A stretch of 64,000 nucleotides of DNA from Allium sativum (taxonomy: Eukaryota; Streptophyta; Magnoliopsida; Asparagales; Amaryllidaceae), in contig CM060915.1 in NCBI GenBank assembly GCA_030737875.1, positions 567,160,577 through 567,224,576 on the forward strand. Reading direction: 5' to 3'. The notes under the pieces were generated by a model. That model was not told where the DNA came from and made no database searches. It saw only the letters and a program-made list of their open reading frames with translations. Below, piece after piece: positions 11,337 through 21,152 of this stretch. How positions within the stretch are numbered: the first letter of the stretch is position 1; the number at the start of each line of letters is the position of its first letter. Made by a program: the position numbers and the translations under genes.

Positions 11337-11812
11337 TTCATCCTGTCCCTGGATGACTTGTATGGACGAGTGTCTGACAAAGTATTTCCAATGGGCCACG
11401 TACGTTGATTTCTTCAAACGTATCATAGTTGGTTAGCTCCCAACTAGGATATTTTTGTGGACGTCAATTAGTGATATTCAGAGGATCTGACGATGTGGCA
11501 TTCAAAGTAAAGGATGGCCAGATGTTCTGGAAGTAAATTTTAACCTCAAGCCTCACAGCCAGAAAATGACAAAAATCGGGCAGGCAGTATGGCTACGTGG
11601 GTCGCTCCCATTAGGGTGTATAATCACCTATCTAGAGAAATTCCTTTTGTTTCTTACTTTATCGATTCTGCCCATTCGGGAAACGGTGGTTTGAGTCCAA
11701 CCTTTGGTGATATACATTCGATACACTCAAGCGAAATGAGTGGTCGGTCATGTGAGGGCCGGGTTGCAAGGCGTTCTTGTTGAACCCAGTGTATTCGCCT
11801 CTAGAGATACAC
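11337..11812 (+). other. Conserved hairpin cassette (H, 5' LTR)
   Basis: Four hairpins are readable: TTCATCC/GGATGA at 11337-11356; CACTCA/TGAGTG with loop AGCGAAA at 11724-11742; an extended stem at 11761-11787 with outer GGGTT/AACCC and inner CAAGG/TCTTG; and GTGTAT/ATACAC at 11789-11812. All lie downstream of the LTR TATA box, so in the RNA. The counterparts in the H 3' LTR (45958-46046) and K (58665-58752) keep the pairing. Confidence 0.65.
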
Positions 11813-12014
11813 GAGCGGCAGGTGGTCCCATAACTTGTCAAGGTCGGAATCCAATTCCCAATAAGTGCCTATGGGTTTTGTTTGTATATATATACGTGCA
11901 GCGTGAGATGCAAGCGTTCCACTAGATTGATATTTACTTGTATTTAGACATTATCATACTATCAGAAAAGATATTGATTACGAAAATTGTTTTGGGTTAT
12001 CGTAAGGTAAAAAC

Positions 12015-12817
12015 TGAAACACCTATCCTCCGTTAGGGTCACTCTCAAAGGGAATGCCCTAATTTAAGTGGAGGTTTACAAGTATAAGTCACAGATACAC
12101 AAGATAGATATAAATACGCATATTATTGAACAACGGAAAACAACAGCAACTTTTATTTCATCAAAATATGTGTTACACAAACCATGCCATAATTGTCTTA
12201 CAATACTTCCAAAAACATTACATTTTCATAACTGTCTTGATTTCATAACTTAAAGAAGCATAAAAACATAAGTAAAATGCATAGGTCCCTATAATTGCTA
12301 TCCAAAGCCATAGTCCAAAACGAAAGAGATCCAAGCAATACGTTCTTTCTGTTCAAGCTGGATGTGAAAACTGGTCAAGCTGCGGTATTCCCTCCCTATG
12401 GACCTGGGGGGGGGGGGGGACGAAAGAAAAGTAGAGTCAGACATAAAGCCTGAGTAAGTCTAGGACTCTATGAATAAGTAAATGAGCATGATACATACAA
12501 ACTGGAAATGGGGAAGCACCATAAACCTAGTTAAGTTGTCTAGAGTCGAATATACTATCGTGCCCCATATTAATCTCTGCACCCCTATAAACTAGTTCCC
12601 AACAGGCACCCCATAATCAGGGTAAAGCAATCCATTTCTAATGATCGGCTCCTACTCGCATAGTTACATGTGTCTTACGGCCCCCGATGTTGTAGCTACC
12701 TATGCTGGTCCCACCATGGGTTGTATCAAGTCCCATGGTGGCGGCCCGACACAATTCTAGAATGCACAGGTATACTACTGGTGCCCAGTTCCTAATTTTT
12801 CTGCGCCGGAGTGTGTG
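12015..12817 (-). mobile_element. Element A, 3' LTR, distal part
   Basis: On the plus strand this begins TGAAACACC directly after TSD AAAAC. It matches the start of the right LTR (36562 onward). It is broken at 12817 by the insertion of B (TSD GTGTG at 12813-12817) and resumes at 29131. The paralogous H LTR near 50821-50835 shows the uninterrupted target. A homopolymer run of G near 12407-12419 is part of the LTR and also occurs at 36951. Confidence 0.92.
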
Positions 12818-12999
12818 TGTAACACCCCGTAATTCTATTAATATTGATATTCACAAATTAAAGAATAACTAATCTCATACGTGAGAATTGTGGGAAACGG
12901 GTTGCGCCATTGTGTTCGTCTCGGAATTCTGGTTGAAATAGAGTCCGAGTTTGCGTGAATTGGACTTCGTATGAAATAGAGTCTGAGTTTGCGTGAATT
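12818..12999 (+). mobile_element. Element B, LTR1 remnant (about 180 bp of 3 kb)
   Basis: It begins TGTAACACCCCGTAATTC right after TSD GTGTG and follows LTR2 (from 17919) to the equivalent of 18077. The rest of the LTR, the primer-binding site and the first gag codons are missing, about 3.1 kb in all. At the break a stretch of about 24 bases (12976-12999) repeats the nearby sequence at about 12937-12962 with one change. The gag sequence then resumes at ATTAGAGGC. Confidence 0.9.
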
Positions 13000-13960
13000 A
13001 GAGGCTAGGGCCGCCGCAGGTCCGACCAATGTTCCTCCACTACCAGTTGCACCAGTTCCTCCTCCTCCTCGCGTAGATACTTTTGCAAAGACGTGCAAGG
13101 AATTTAAGGCTATGGGTGGAAAACCTTTTCAAGGGTCAGAAACGTTTGTGGAAGCTAGAGATTGGCTTAGGGAGGTTGAAGAATTGCTAGAAATCTTTGA
13201 AGTTGAAGAAGGGAAGAAAGTTAAGTTAGCAGCTTGGTTAATGAAGGGAGAGGCCTCGTTTTGGTGGGAGGTCACTAATGGGGAACGTCCTGTTGACTCT
13301 TGGGCGGATTTCAGGCGTAGGTTTGAGGCGAAGTTTCTCCCAAGGGCAGAAGAGAATCTATATATGGAAAGGTTCTTGGCGTTGAAGCAAGGAAGCTCAT
13401 CGGTGAAAGAATATGTTAACAAATTTAATCAATTAGCAAGGTTTGGCTTGGACTTAGTGAACACGCCGGAGAAGAAGGCTCTGAGGTTCGTTAATGGATT
13501 GAATGAACCGTTGCAAGGGTTGGCTATGACCCACATCCCTATGGGGGCCACCTTTGAGAAGCTTGTAGATATGGCACTTATGCTCGAGGAGAAAGGCGCT
13601 AAAGCTGATAAGGCACCCGAGAAGAAAGGGGATCAGAAGAAACCACAACAGCAAAACAAGAAGGGTGGTAAGGACGGTAATGGCAAGGGAAAGAAGAAAT
13701 GCTTTAGCTGTGGGACACCAGACCATCTTAGCAAGGATTGCCGAAAGAAAAAGAAGACTGGCTATTTCCACTGTGGTGAGGCGGGACATCTAGTGAAGGA
13801 CCGCCCAAAGAAGGGGCAGAGGGCAGGAGCTACCTCGGGAGGACAGGTGCAGGCTCTTATGGCACCAGGGCAGGCAAGGGGACAAGTTCAGGCTCTTATG
13901 GAACCAAGGCAGGCAAGGGGACAAGTTCAGGCTCTTGCGGTCCCACCGCTGCAAGAATGA
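12997..13960 (+). pseudogene. gag: B copy 1 gag, truncated at the 5' end
   Basis: This encodes the capsid/nucleocapsid polyprotein of a Tekay-type chromovirus. The true start is deleted: the frame has no ATG and joins LTR sequence to codons that match residue 22 onward of B copy 2. The proline-rich linker, the retrotransposon gag core (around [17 protein letters not shown] and [18 protein letters not shown]) and a lysine-rich tail are present. The first zinc knuckle (CFSC...HLSKDC) is intact. The second has lost its first and last cysteines (Tyr and Arg instead). A TGA at 13958 replaces CGA of copy 2 and ends the frame before protease. Not functional. Confidence 0.9.
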
Positions 13961-15240
13961 GGTAGAACCATTTCTGTTGAAAGCTTAGTTTTTCTGTTTG
14001 ATCATCCTGTCCGTACCTTATTCGATTCGGGCGCATCACATTTGTTTATCTCTACATTATTAGTTGAATCACTGCACTTAAACACTGGTTTAGTAGAGAA
14101 TCCTTATTTGTTTCGAATCCAATTGGGGGCTCAGCTTATTTGTCCATGATGTGTTTGGATTTGAAAATTTCTATACTTAGCGTTGAGTTTAGATGTGATG
14201 CTTATGTGTTGGGCTTCACGGGCTATGGGCTAATTTTAGGAATGGATTGGTTATCCAGAAACGGGGCCGTTCTTGATTGTGAAAGGAGAGTAGTTAGGCT
14301 CATGACTCGCCTTGGTAACGCTCTCGAAATCTTTTGTAATCCCATAAATTCCGTTAGGCTAAGTTATTTAGAATCGCTTGACGCGTCTGAGGAAAATCTA
14401 CAATCTGTTAGAGTAGTCTGAGAATACTCGGATGTGTTTGAGGAGGTGAAGGGCTTGCCTCCGAAGCGGGAGATAGATTTTTGAATATATCTTGTGGATA
14501 ATGCAAAACTAGTATCTTTGCCAGTACGCCACATGGCTCCACATGAAAGGAGGGAACTCGATAAGCAAGTGAAGGAGTTGCTTGAGAAGGGGTTCATAAG
14601 ACGAAGTATATCGGGGTGGGGTGCTCCAGTAGTATTTGCCACGAAGGTGGATGGGTTCCTTAGATTTGTGTGGACTATAGAGAACTTAATAAGCTTACTA
14701 AGAAGAACAGACACCCACTGCCAAGGATTGACGATCTCTTCGATCAGTTAGTTGGCGCCTCAGTGTTTTCGCAGTTGGACTTAGCCATAGGTTTCCATCA
14801 GTTGAGAGTGGCTGAGGATAGCATTGACATGACTGCCTTTAGGACTCCGGACGGTTTCTATGAATGTCTAGTGATGCCCTTCGGTTTGACAAATGCCCCC
14901 GCAAACTTTGTTGATTTGATGAGTAGGGTGTTTAGGGAGTACCTTAACAAATTCATGGTAGTCTTTGTAGACGACATCCTGATCTTTTCTAAGGATGAAG
15001 AAGAGCATGCCATACATCTTAGGGAAGCGTTGGAGACCCTACGAGCGCATAATCTTAAAGAAAATTTTCTAAGTGTCACTTCTAGAGGAAGGAAGTACGA
15101 TTCCTACGGCACGTGGTTTCCAAGGAAGGGATAGCTGTGGATCCCGCGAAGGTGGTAGCCATCCAAGATTGGAAGGTCCCTAAAAATGCTACCGAAGTAA
15201 GAAGTTTCTTGGGGTTGGCTGGCTAATATAGGAAGTTTAT
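13961..15240 (+). pseudogene. pol: B copy 1 protease and reverse transcriptase, decayed
   Basis: This is the continuation of the polyprotein. Protease is recognisable from LFDSGASH near 14020 and the GLILGMDWL motif near 14230-14260. Reverse transcriptase follows (WGAPVVF near 14615, DYRELNKL near 14675, QLDLA near 14775, [10 protein letters not shown] near 14875, [10 protein letters not shown] near 14965). Defects relative to copy 2 include a frameshift near 14100, TGA stops at 14419 and 14482 (both CGA in copy 2), a frameshift near 14670, a frameshift near 15070, and a damaged GYYRKF motif near 15222. The catalytic FVDD residues survive. No product is expected. Confidence 0.9.
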
Positions 15241-15700
15241 CAAAGACTTTGCAAAGATATCAGCTCCATTGACACGCTTGACGAAGAAGAACCTAGTTTT
15301 CACATGGGACGTAGATTGTGATGATGCGTTCCAACGTTTGAAGAGAGCTCTGACCTCAGCCCCAGTCTTAGTGCTGCCAGACGGGAGTAAGCCATTTACC
15401 GTTTATACTGACGCTTGTGGGACAGGACTAGGCGCAGTCTTAATGCAAGAGGAAAGAGTAATAGCCTATGGTGGAAGGCAGTTGAGAGCGCATGAGAAAA
15501 ATTACCCTATACATGACCTAGAGTTGGCCGCTATTGTTTTCGTGCTTAAGTCTTGGCGTCATTATCTTCTTGGCGAGAGATTCGAATTATTCACTGACCA
15601 CAAATCGCTAAAATACTTATTCTCTCAAAAGGACTTGAACTTAAGGCAGCAAAGGTGGATGGAGTTCTTAGCATCCTACGACTTCGAGATTGCATAACCC
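15241..15700 (+). pseudogene. pol: B copy 1 RNase H domain
   Basis: The frame from 15269 reads the end of the RT connection and RNase H. It includes [13 protein letters not shown] (first catalytic Asp), [18 protein letters not shown] (catalytic Glu) and [15 protein letters not shown] (catalytic Asp). Unlike copy 2 it reads through [19 protein letters not shown] single-base change shifts the frame near 15690, where copy 2 has [15 protein letters not shown]. This is the best-preserved part of copy 1 pol. Confidence 0.9.
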
Positions 15701-17393
15701 CTGGCAAGGGTAACGTGGTGGCAGATGCCTTAAGTAGAAAAAGATTATCCTTAAGTCCTTTGTTTGTTGAGCGGCGAAGCTTAGAATTCATTTCGATGTT
15801 TGACTTTAGACCTTCTGTTGACTTCGTACCCGGTTTGCTAGCATCCTTCGAAGTCAGACCTACACTTTTGGGACGGATTGGAGAGGCACAGCGAGACGAC
15901 CCGCAGTTGGTTGAGTTAGTAGAAAAGCTCAAAGGAGGGGAGTCATCAAGCCATCTCCGTAGGTATACCCTAGATGATAAGAGTTGGTTACGTAGGGACG
16001 GTAGACTTTGTATACCAAAAGAGGATGACCTAAGGAAGACCATTCTTGACGAAGCACATCATTCGAAGATGACCATTCATCCCGGCGGGGACAAGATGTA
16101 CAAAGACATGAAGCGAGTTTACTTTTGGGCCGGTATGAAGAGGGACGTGGCCAAGTATGTCGCTAGATGCTTGTTGTGCCAACAAGTAAAAGCGGAGCAA
16201 AAGAAACCCGGTGGGTTGCTTCACCCATTGGAGGTTCCGCTATGGAAGTGGGAGAGTGTCTCGATGGATTTTGTGGATGGATTACCAAGACAAGGAACGG
16301 TGATACGGGGATTTGGGTTATAGTAGATAGACTTACTAAAAGCACCCATTTCATTCCCGTGAAGAGTAAGAGGACTGCTCCTTGGTTAGCTTCTGTATAT
16401 GTCCGAGAGATAGTTCGTTTGCACGGTGTTCCTTCTAGCATAGTGAGCGACCGCGATCCTATTTTCACTAGCGAATTTTGGAGAAGCTTACAAGAGGCGG
16501 TAGGGACTCAATTATATTTGAGCACCGCGTATCATCCTTAGATGAACGGCCAAACCGAGAGGGTGAATCTCATCCTAGAGGACCTTTTGAGGCTGTGTAT
16601 CCTAGACTTTGGGGGTACATGGGAAGAGCATCTTCCATTAGTGGAGTTCGCATATAATAACAACTTTCAGTCTAGCATTGTTATGGCACCATTCGAAGCT
16701 CTTTACGGACGACCTTGTCGTTCACCTACTTGTTGGTGGGAATCTACGGATAAGATCTTACTTGGGCCCGATATGATTAGGGAGACTTCGGAGAAGATCG
16801 ACTTGATTCGAAGGAGGATGAAAGCAGCGCAAGATAGGTAGAAATCTTATGCGGATAAGAGGAGGACAGATCTCGAGTTTGAAGTTGGGGACATGGTCTT
16901 TATCAAAGTGTCTCCATTACGAAACGTTGTTCGCTTTGGGTCCTTTGGAAAGTTAGCACCAAGGTTTGTAGGGCCGTTTCCTATTAAGGAGAAGATTGAA
17001 CGGATGGCGTATAGAGTGGAGTTTCCTGAGAGACTTAGTGGTGTACACGACGTATTCCATGTGTCACATTTGAGGAAGTGCTTGCACGAGACCGTAGAAG
17101 TGGTAGAGCCGAGCTTGCTTAGAGAGGTGGAGATCGAGCGTGATGCGACGATTCGACGAGCTCCTACGCGCATTCTTGGGTCAGAGATCAAGAAGCTGAG
17201 AAATCAAGAGGTCAGACTAGTCAAAGTACAATGGGGAGATGATGAGGGCAACGCTACTTGGGAGACAGAAGAGAAGATGCGTTCACGATACCCTTTCCTT
17301 TTTGAGGGTATGTCCTTTAATTTCTCCTTTATCGCTTATCTTGTACTTATCTTATCTTTATTATATCCTTTCACTAGTATTCTTGACCTTTAG
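15701..17393 (+). pseudogene. pol: B copy 1 integrase and chromodomain, decayed
   Basis: It contains the HHCC zinc domain (HHSKM...CLLCQQVK, about 16050-16190) and the integrase core with [19 protein letters not shown] and NGQTE. The C-terminal module and a chromodomain-like end (LVKVQWGDDEGNATWE then RSRYPFLFEG, to about 17310) identify the Tekay/Del chromovirus lineage. Breaks are a frameshift near 16290 (one base missing beside the LPR motif), TAG at 16539 (CAG in copy 2) and TAG at 16839 (CAG in copy 2). The chromodomain is in frame here although copy 2 has lost it. Chromodomains of this lineage guide insertion into repressed chromatin. Confidence 0.9.
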
Positions 17394-17918
17394 TCAGGAC
17401 AATCCTATGGTTGAGACATGTGTTTGAGACATGTTATGTATGATGGATGTAAAGTGGATGCAAGTGTTTGCTAGTGGATGCTCGTGGACGCATATACATA
17501 CACTATTAGGCACTAGATCGGCTCAGTCACTTCATGCTGCGTATTGCATATAAATGGTTGTATTTAGTAAAATGGATGTATAATGGTTGTGCTATCATAT
17601 GGATACCGCATTTAGGTGAATGGTTGTGCACGCATGTAGAAATAATATGTAGCATTAGGGAACTTTTGCATACATAATGGACGCATGGCACTATCATGAT
17701 TTGCATTAAGGAGGTCAACTGAATCAGTTGACCGCCTGATTTTGCATTAGATATGGACATATACACACACTGTGCATTTAAACATGAAAGCATTAGAAGT
17801 CTATAAGGACAATGGATGCCTGTGTTTGATGGTTGAGTAGATGGACGATTGGATGTTAGGATATACATTCTTCTTAACTTGAAGATTTCGGGGACGAAAT
17901 CCTTTAAGGAGGGGAGAA
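17394..17918 (+). mobile_element. B copy 1: 3' noncoding interior and polypurine tract
   Basis: This spacer between pol and LTR2 has no gene. It is rich in GGATG and TGGATGC short repeats near 17440-17490. It closes with GATTTCGGGGACGAAATCC and the polypurine tract AAGGAGGGGAGAA at 17906-17918, just before TGTAAC. The equivalent spacer in copy 2 is 25538-26094. Confidence 0.88.
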
Positions 17919-18187
17919 TGTAACACCCCATAATTCTATTAATATTAATATTCACAAATTAAAGAATAACTAATCTCAGACATGAGAATTGTGGGAAACG
18001 GGTTGCGCCATTGTGTTCTTCTCGGAATTCTGGTTGAAATAGAGTCCGAGTTTGCGTGAATTGGACTTCGTATGAAGAAGTTATGGCCATCGGAAGTTTC
18101 AGAAAATTCAAAACAGCTCGCAGGAAATTTAAAATTCAAAACAGAAAGTGCAGAAGCGGGCTGGGCGGGAAAAATTCCCGCCCAGAC

Positions 18188-18290
18188 AGGTTGACTGGGG
18201 AGTCGACACTAGTGTCGACCTCCCTCCCAGGTCGACTACCATGTCGACCTCCCCCCCCAGGTCGACTATAGTGTTGACCTGGGTGTCGAC
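18188..18290 (+). promoter_or_regulatory. GTCGAC inverted-repeat cluster upstream of TATA (B LTR2)
   Basis: Several modules have the form (G)GTCGAC-N6-GTYGACC. One is the 18-bp perfect palindrome GTCGACACTAGTGTCGAC at 18202-18219. The following modules have spacers TACCAT and TATAGT. The cluster sits about 130-235 bases before the TATA box. The related clusters in A and LTR3 are at the same place. It is a candidate activator-binding array, and no factor is proven. Confidence 0.55.
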
Positions 18291-18421
18291 CTGGTCAGGC
18301 GGCTAGGGTTTTTGACTGAGCCGGTTTTTGACTGAGTGATGACCCATTAGGGTTTTGACCTAATCTGGTTGGCTGAGGTTAGTCCTGAATTGATCTGACG
18401 GTCTAAATAAACCCTAAACTC

Positions 18422-18428
18422 TATAAAT
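18422..18428 (+). promoter_or_regulatory. TATA box of B LTR2
   Basis: CTATAAATACC is a plant-type TATA box about 503 bases into the LTR, followed by the leader at about +30. The identical motif in LTR3 is at 26604-26610. Confidence 0.7.
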
Positions 18429-18491
18429 ACCTAGGTAGTCTCTCACCCTAATTCATAAGAAAAATAGAATAGCTACCGTCATACCGCCGCC

Positions 18492-18521
18492 ATGGAACTC
18501 AGTGGAGCCGCCGCCAACTAA
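18492..18521 (+). other. Leader mini-ORF in B LTR2
   Basis: GCCGCCATGG, a near-perfect plant/animal initiation context, opens a 9-codon frame (MELSGAAAN, then TAA) about 40 bases after the likely transcription start. It is unchanged in LTR3 (26673-26703). The strength of the context suggests ribosomes would start here rather than at gag 2.7 kb downstream. Translation is not demonstrated. Confidence 0.45.
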
Positions 18522-19475
18522 GAAGGAAGAAAAGCTAATCAAAACCTAAATCTACTCAACTCTAAAGCAAATCTAGGCCATCTTTTCTCTTCTAAATTGT
18601 GAGTATGATGATCTTAACAAGATTATTGTTAAACAAATTCGATTAAGTCATGAATGGATCATAAGTGAATGATGTGGATTATCATATATGTTGTTGTAAA
18701 CCCTTTTCTATCATGTATGTTGAAATTCATATGTTATGTGATGATGATATCCTATATTTTGTAAATCATGCTACGATGATGTTATATATGTTGAAAGTTT
18801 CTATGCTAAGTTGAGATGAATCATACATGTTATAAAGTCATGATGTTATTGTCTATGCTAGTTAGTTCATGTTAATCAAATCATAATGTTTGGCTATGTT
18901 GATCTATATGACAAGTAACATATGCAAGTTTAGGTTGATTAGTAAAAATTATGAACATATGCCATGACACCTATTATGACATCTAGAATTATGCTATGAC
19001 ATATGTGAAATTCTATGCTAGTTCACACCATCATTATGTTGCCTAAAACCCCATATGCAAGTTTATACATAAATTTGGGTTATGATCATATCATGTAAAT
19101 TGTGCCATTTAACAAGTTGACACCTTTAGATCCTTAACATGTGTAGTTTATGCAAGTTTCACCCCTATTATGATCAGATTCATTTTATTTGTTTATATGT
19201 TGTGATAACTTACCTTTGTGCTATGAGTTAGACTATTCGAGTCTAACGTATATTCTGCGTTGAATAAGCGAACGTATAAACGTGGGGTAGGGGTAATATT
19301 AAGGATTTAATATAAAGAAGTTGGGGTGCAATTGAAATGATTTTGCATGCCATGAGTGGATGACCATAATTGAGTCAATTATGGGCATCATTAAAATTTG
19401 GACTTAATTAATAATTTGAGTAGGGAATTATTAAAACTGGGGTAAAAGATTATAAGTGATAATCAATGCTTAGGA

Positions 19476-19690
19476 CACGAGGTTGGACTCGTTTGTGACG
19501 TAAACCTGCCCGGACCCGCCCGGCGAATCCAGTGGTCACAAATGTCAGCCCAATGTGAGAGGTCCTAGGCCTAAACTAAAGCATAACAGTTGTAAAGACA
19601 CGAGGTTAGACTCTCTTATGGTGTAAGACTGCCCAGACCCGCCCGGCAAATCCAGCTGCCATAAATGCCAGTCTAATGTGAGAGGTCTTT
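19476..19690 (+). other. Tandem hairpin pair in B LTR2
   Basis: There are two hairpins of about 70 nt. Hairpin 1 has outer stem TTGGACT (19483) with AGCCCAA (19547), one mismatch, and inner stem TTGTGAC (19493) with GTCACAA (19535). Hairpin 2 has outer stem TTAGACT (19606) with AGTCTAA (19670) and inner stem TTATGG (19616) with CCATAA (19659). Both loops hold CTGCCCGG-like and CCCGCCCGGC sequence closed by CTG/CAG. They lie about 1 kb downstream of the TATA box. The pairings are kept in A and S with different bases. Confidence 0.75.
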
Positions 19691-20945
19691 TTGAGGTTAT
19701 GGCCTGAATGAATTAAGAAATACTTAACTAGATAAACATGTAAAGTGGGACATGGGGGTTAAGTAGGTCCCTTGGGTGGCATGAGGAATCTAGTGAGTGC
19801 CCTAAGTGGCATGTGAAATACGATTAGTAAGACTTAACCAAACACACATGTAAATGAACATGACTAAGAGGGTTAAGTGGAATGTACTAGTGGACAAGCT
19901 TAGGTGGGTAGCTTGTGGGGGTCCATTTCAACCAGTATCCAAAACGTATCTTTGTGGGCTCGACCCAAGTCGAGGAAAGGACACGCATACTGGGTTTGAC
20001 TATAAGAGCCCAAAACGGGGAGCGGTGGCAACGCAAGTCCAACGGGTTTCATATGCGTGTGTGGACCCGGGCTGGTAGGTAAGACGTTGTTGCATCGTGT
20101 AGGTATAAGTCGTGCATTCTCAAGTTGTATCGGGTTACCACTTTAGGGGAGTGATACACCCCACTATGGGGCCAACACGGGTATCTACGAGTAGGGAGCT
20201 GATCGAAAGTGAGTAGTGTGGTACACCTAGTGGAGATAGGGGCAGATGGCACCTATGTAGTCAGCTAGGGGTACGTAAGGCTATTTATATTGTTTCTGTG
20301 TGAAGCAAGTGGGATCAACCTATAGGGTGACTGGTGCGGTGCAGTGTAGTAATGTGCGGTGCAGTGTAGTAATTATTCGTTAGTAATTAGGTGTGCCTTT
20401 ACCATTATCTTTAACGTTATCTTAAACGTTATCTTTATCTGCTCTTCCATACCTAACAGTTCATAGACATTTACTTGTCTTCCAGCTTATGCCTTAGTCT
20501 AGTTACTTTGATAATAGTATTGTTAGAATTATCATACTTGCCAGACTTTAGGTCTGACCCCCTCCATTTCTATCCTTTTCCCCCTCCAGGTCCTCAGGTT
20601 GGGCTCAGCTCTAGTGGAGTTTGATTGGATTGCTTCATCTCTCTTTGGAAAGCTTGGACCATTGAAGCAAAGTCCAGCTTGTTATCTTCTTTAATGGCTA
20701 TTTGTGTAATGGGGTTATGTATTTTGTTTTTATGAAGATGGTTATTGTACTTGACTCTGATTTATGGTTTTATGATGTAACAAACATGTTTAATTTCCGC
20801 TGCAATAAAATGAAGTTTTAGATTTCCAAGTACTACTTATTATCTGTCTTGTTGTAATTTTTCTGTTCTATATTCACTTAAAATCTCCATGGAAGTTAAT
20901 GCATTCCCTTTGTGAGTGACATTAATGGACGTGGGGTGTTACACG

Positions 20946-20957
20946 TGGTATCAGAGC
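20946..20957 (+). other. Primer-binding site of B copy 2
   Basis: TGGTATCAGAGC lies two bases after the LTR2 end. It matches initiator tRNA-Met. Copy 1 has lost its own site in the LTR1 deletion. Confidence 0.95.
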
Positions 20958-21152
20958 TTAAGGTTACCAGAACAGATATTTTTTTTAGAAAAACTATTTT
21001 TCTAAAGTATTTTTGGAAGAAGTGCTTTCAAAAACATGTTTTAATGGATTATTTGAAGAGGAAAGTTTTTTTTTAAGAAAAACATAATCCCCAATAGCCA
21101 TATCTTTATCTTTAGAATTCTCCATTTTGAATCTTTCCTTTTTCGTTTCAAT

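Larger units (their letters stand above)
10075..12014 (+). mobile_element. Element H, 5' LTR, first visible part
   Basis: It matches 44338-46063 plus 50644-50825 closely, so it is the same LTR region as H's 3' LTR. On the left it is interrupted by element G (TSD TCGGG at 10075-10079). On the right it is interrupted by element A (TSD AAAAC at 12010-12014). A segment of about 30 bases near 10395-10425 is missing from the 3' copy. The frames here differ between copies by stops and are not genes. It carries the hairpin cassette at 11724-11812. Confidence 0.88.
17919..20943 (+). mobile_element. Element B, LTR2 (central, shared), 3025 bp
   Basis: It runs from TGTAACACCCC to ...GTGGGGTGTTACA with a polypurine tract on its left and a primer-binding site on its right. 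It therefore serves as the 3' LTR of copy 1 and the 5' LTR of copy 2. It is nearly identical to LTR3 (26095-29125). Its order is conserved U3 start, GTCGAC palindrome cluster (18188-18290), TATA box (18422), short leader frame, AT-rich region, tandem hairpin pair (19476-19690) and U5. Frames within it are not conserved as proteins. Confidence 0.95.
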
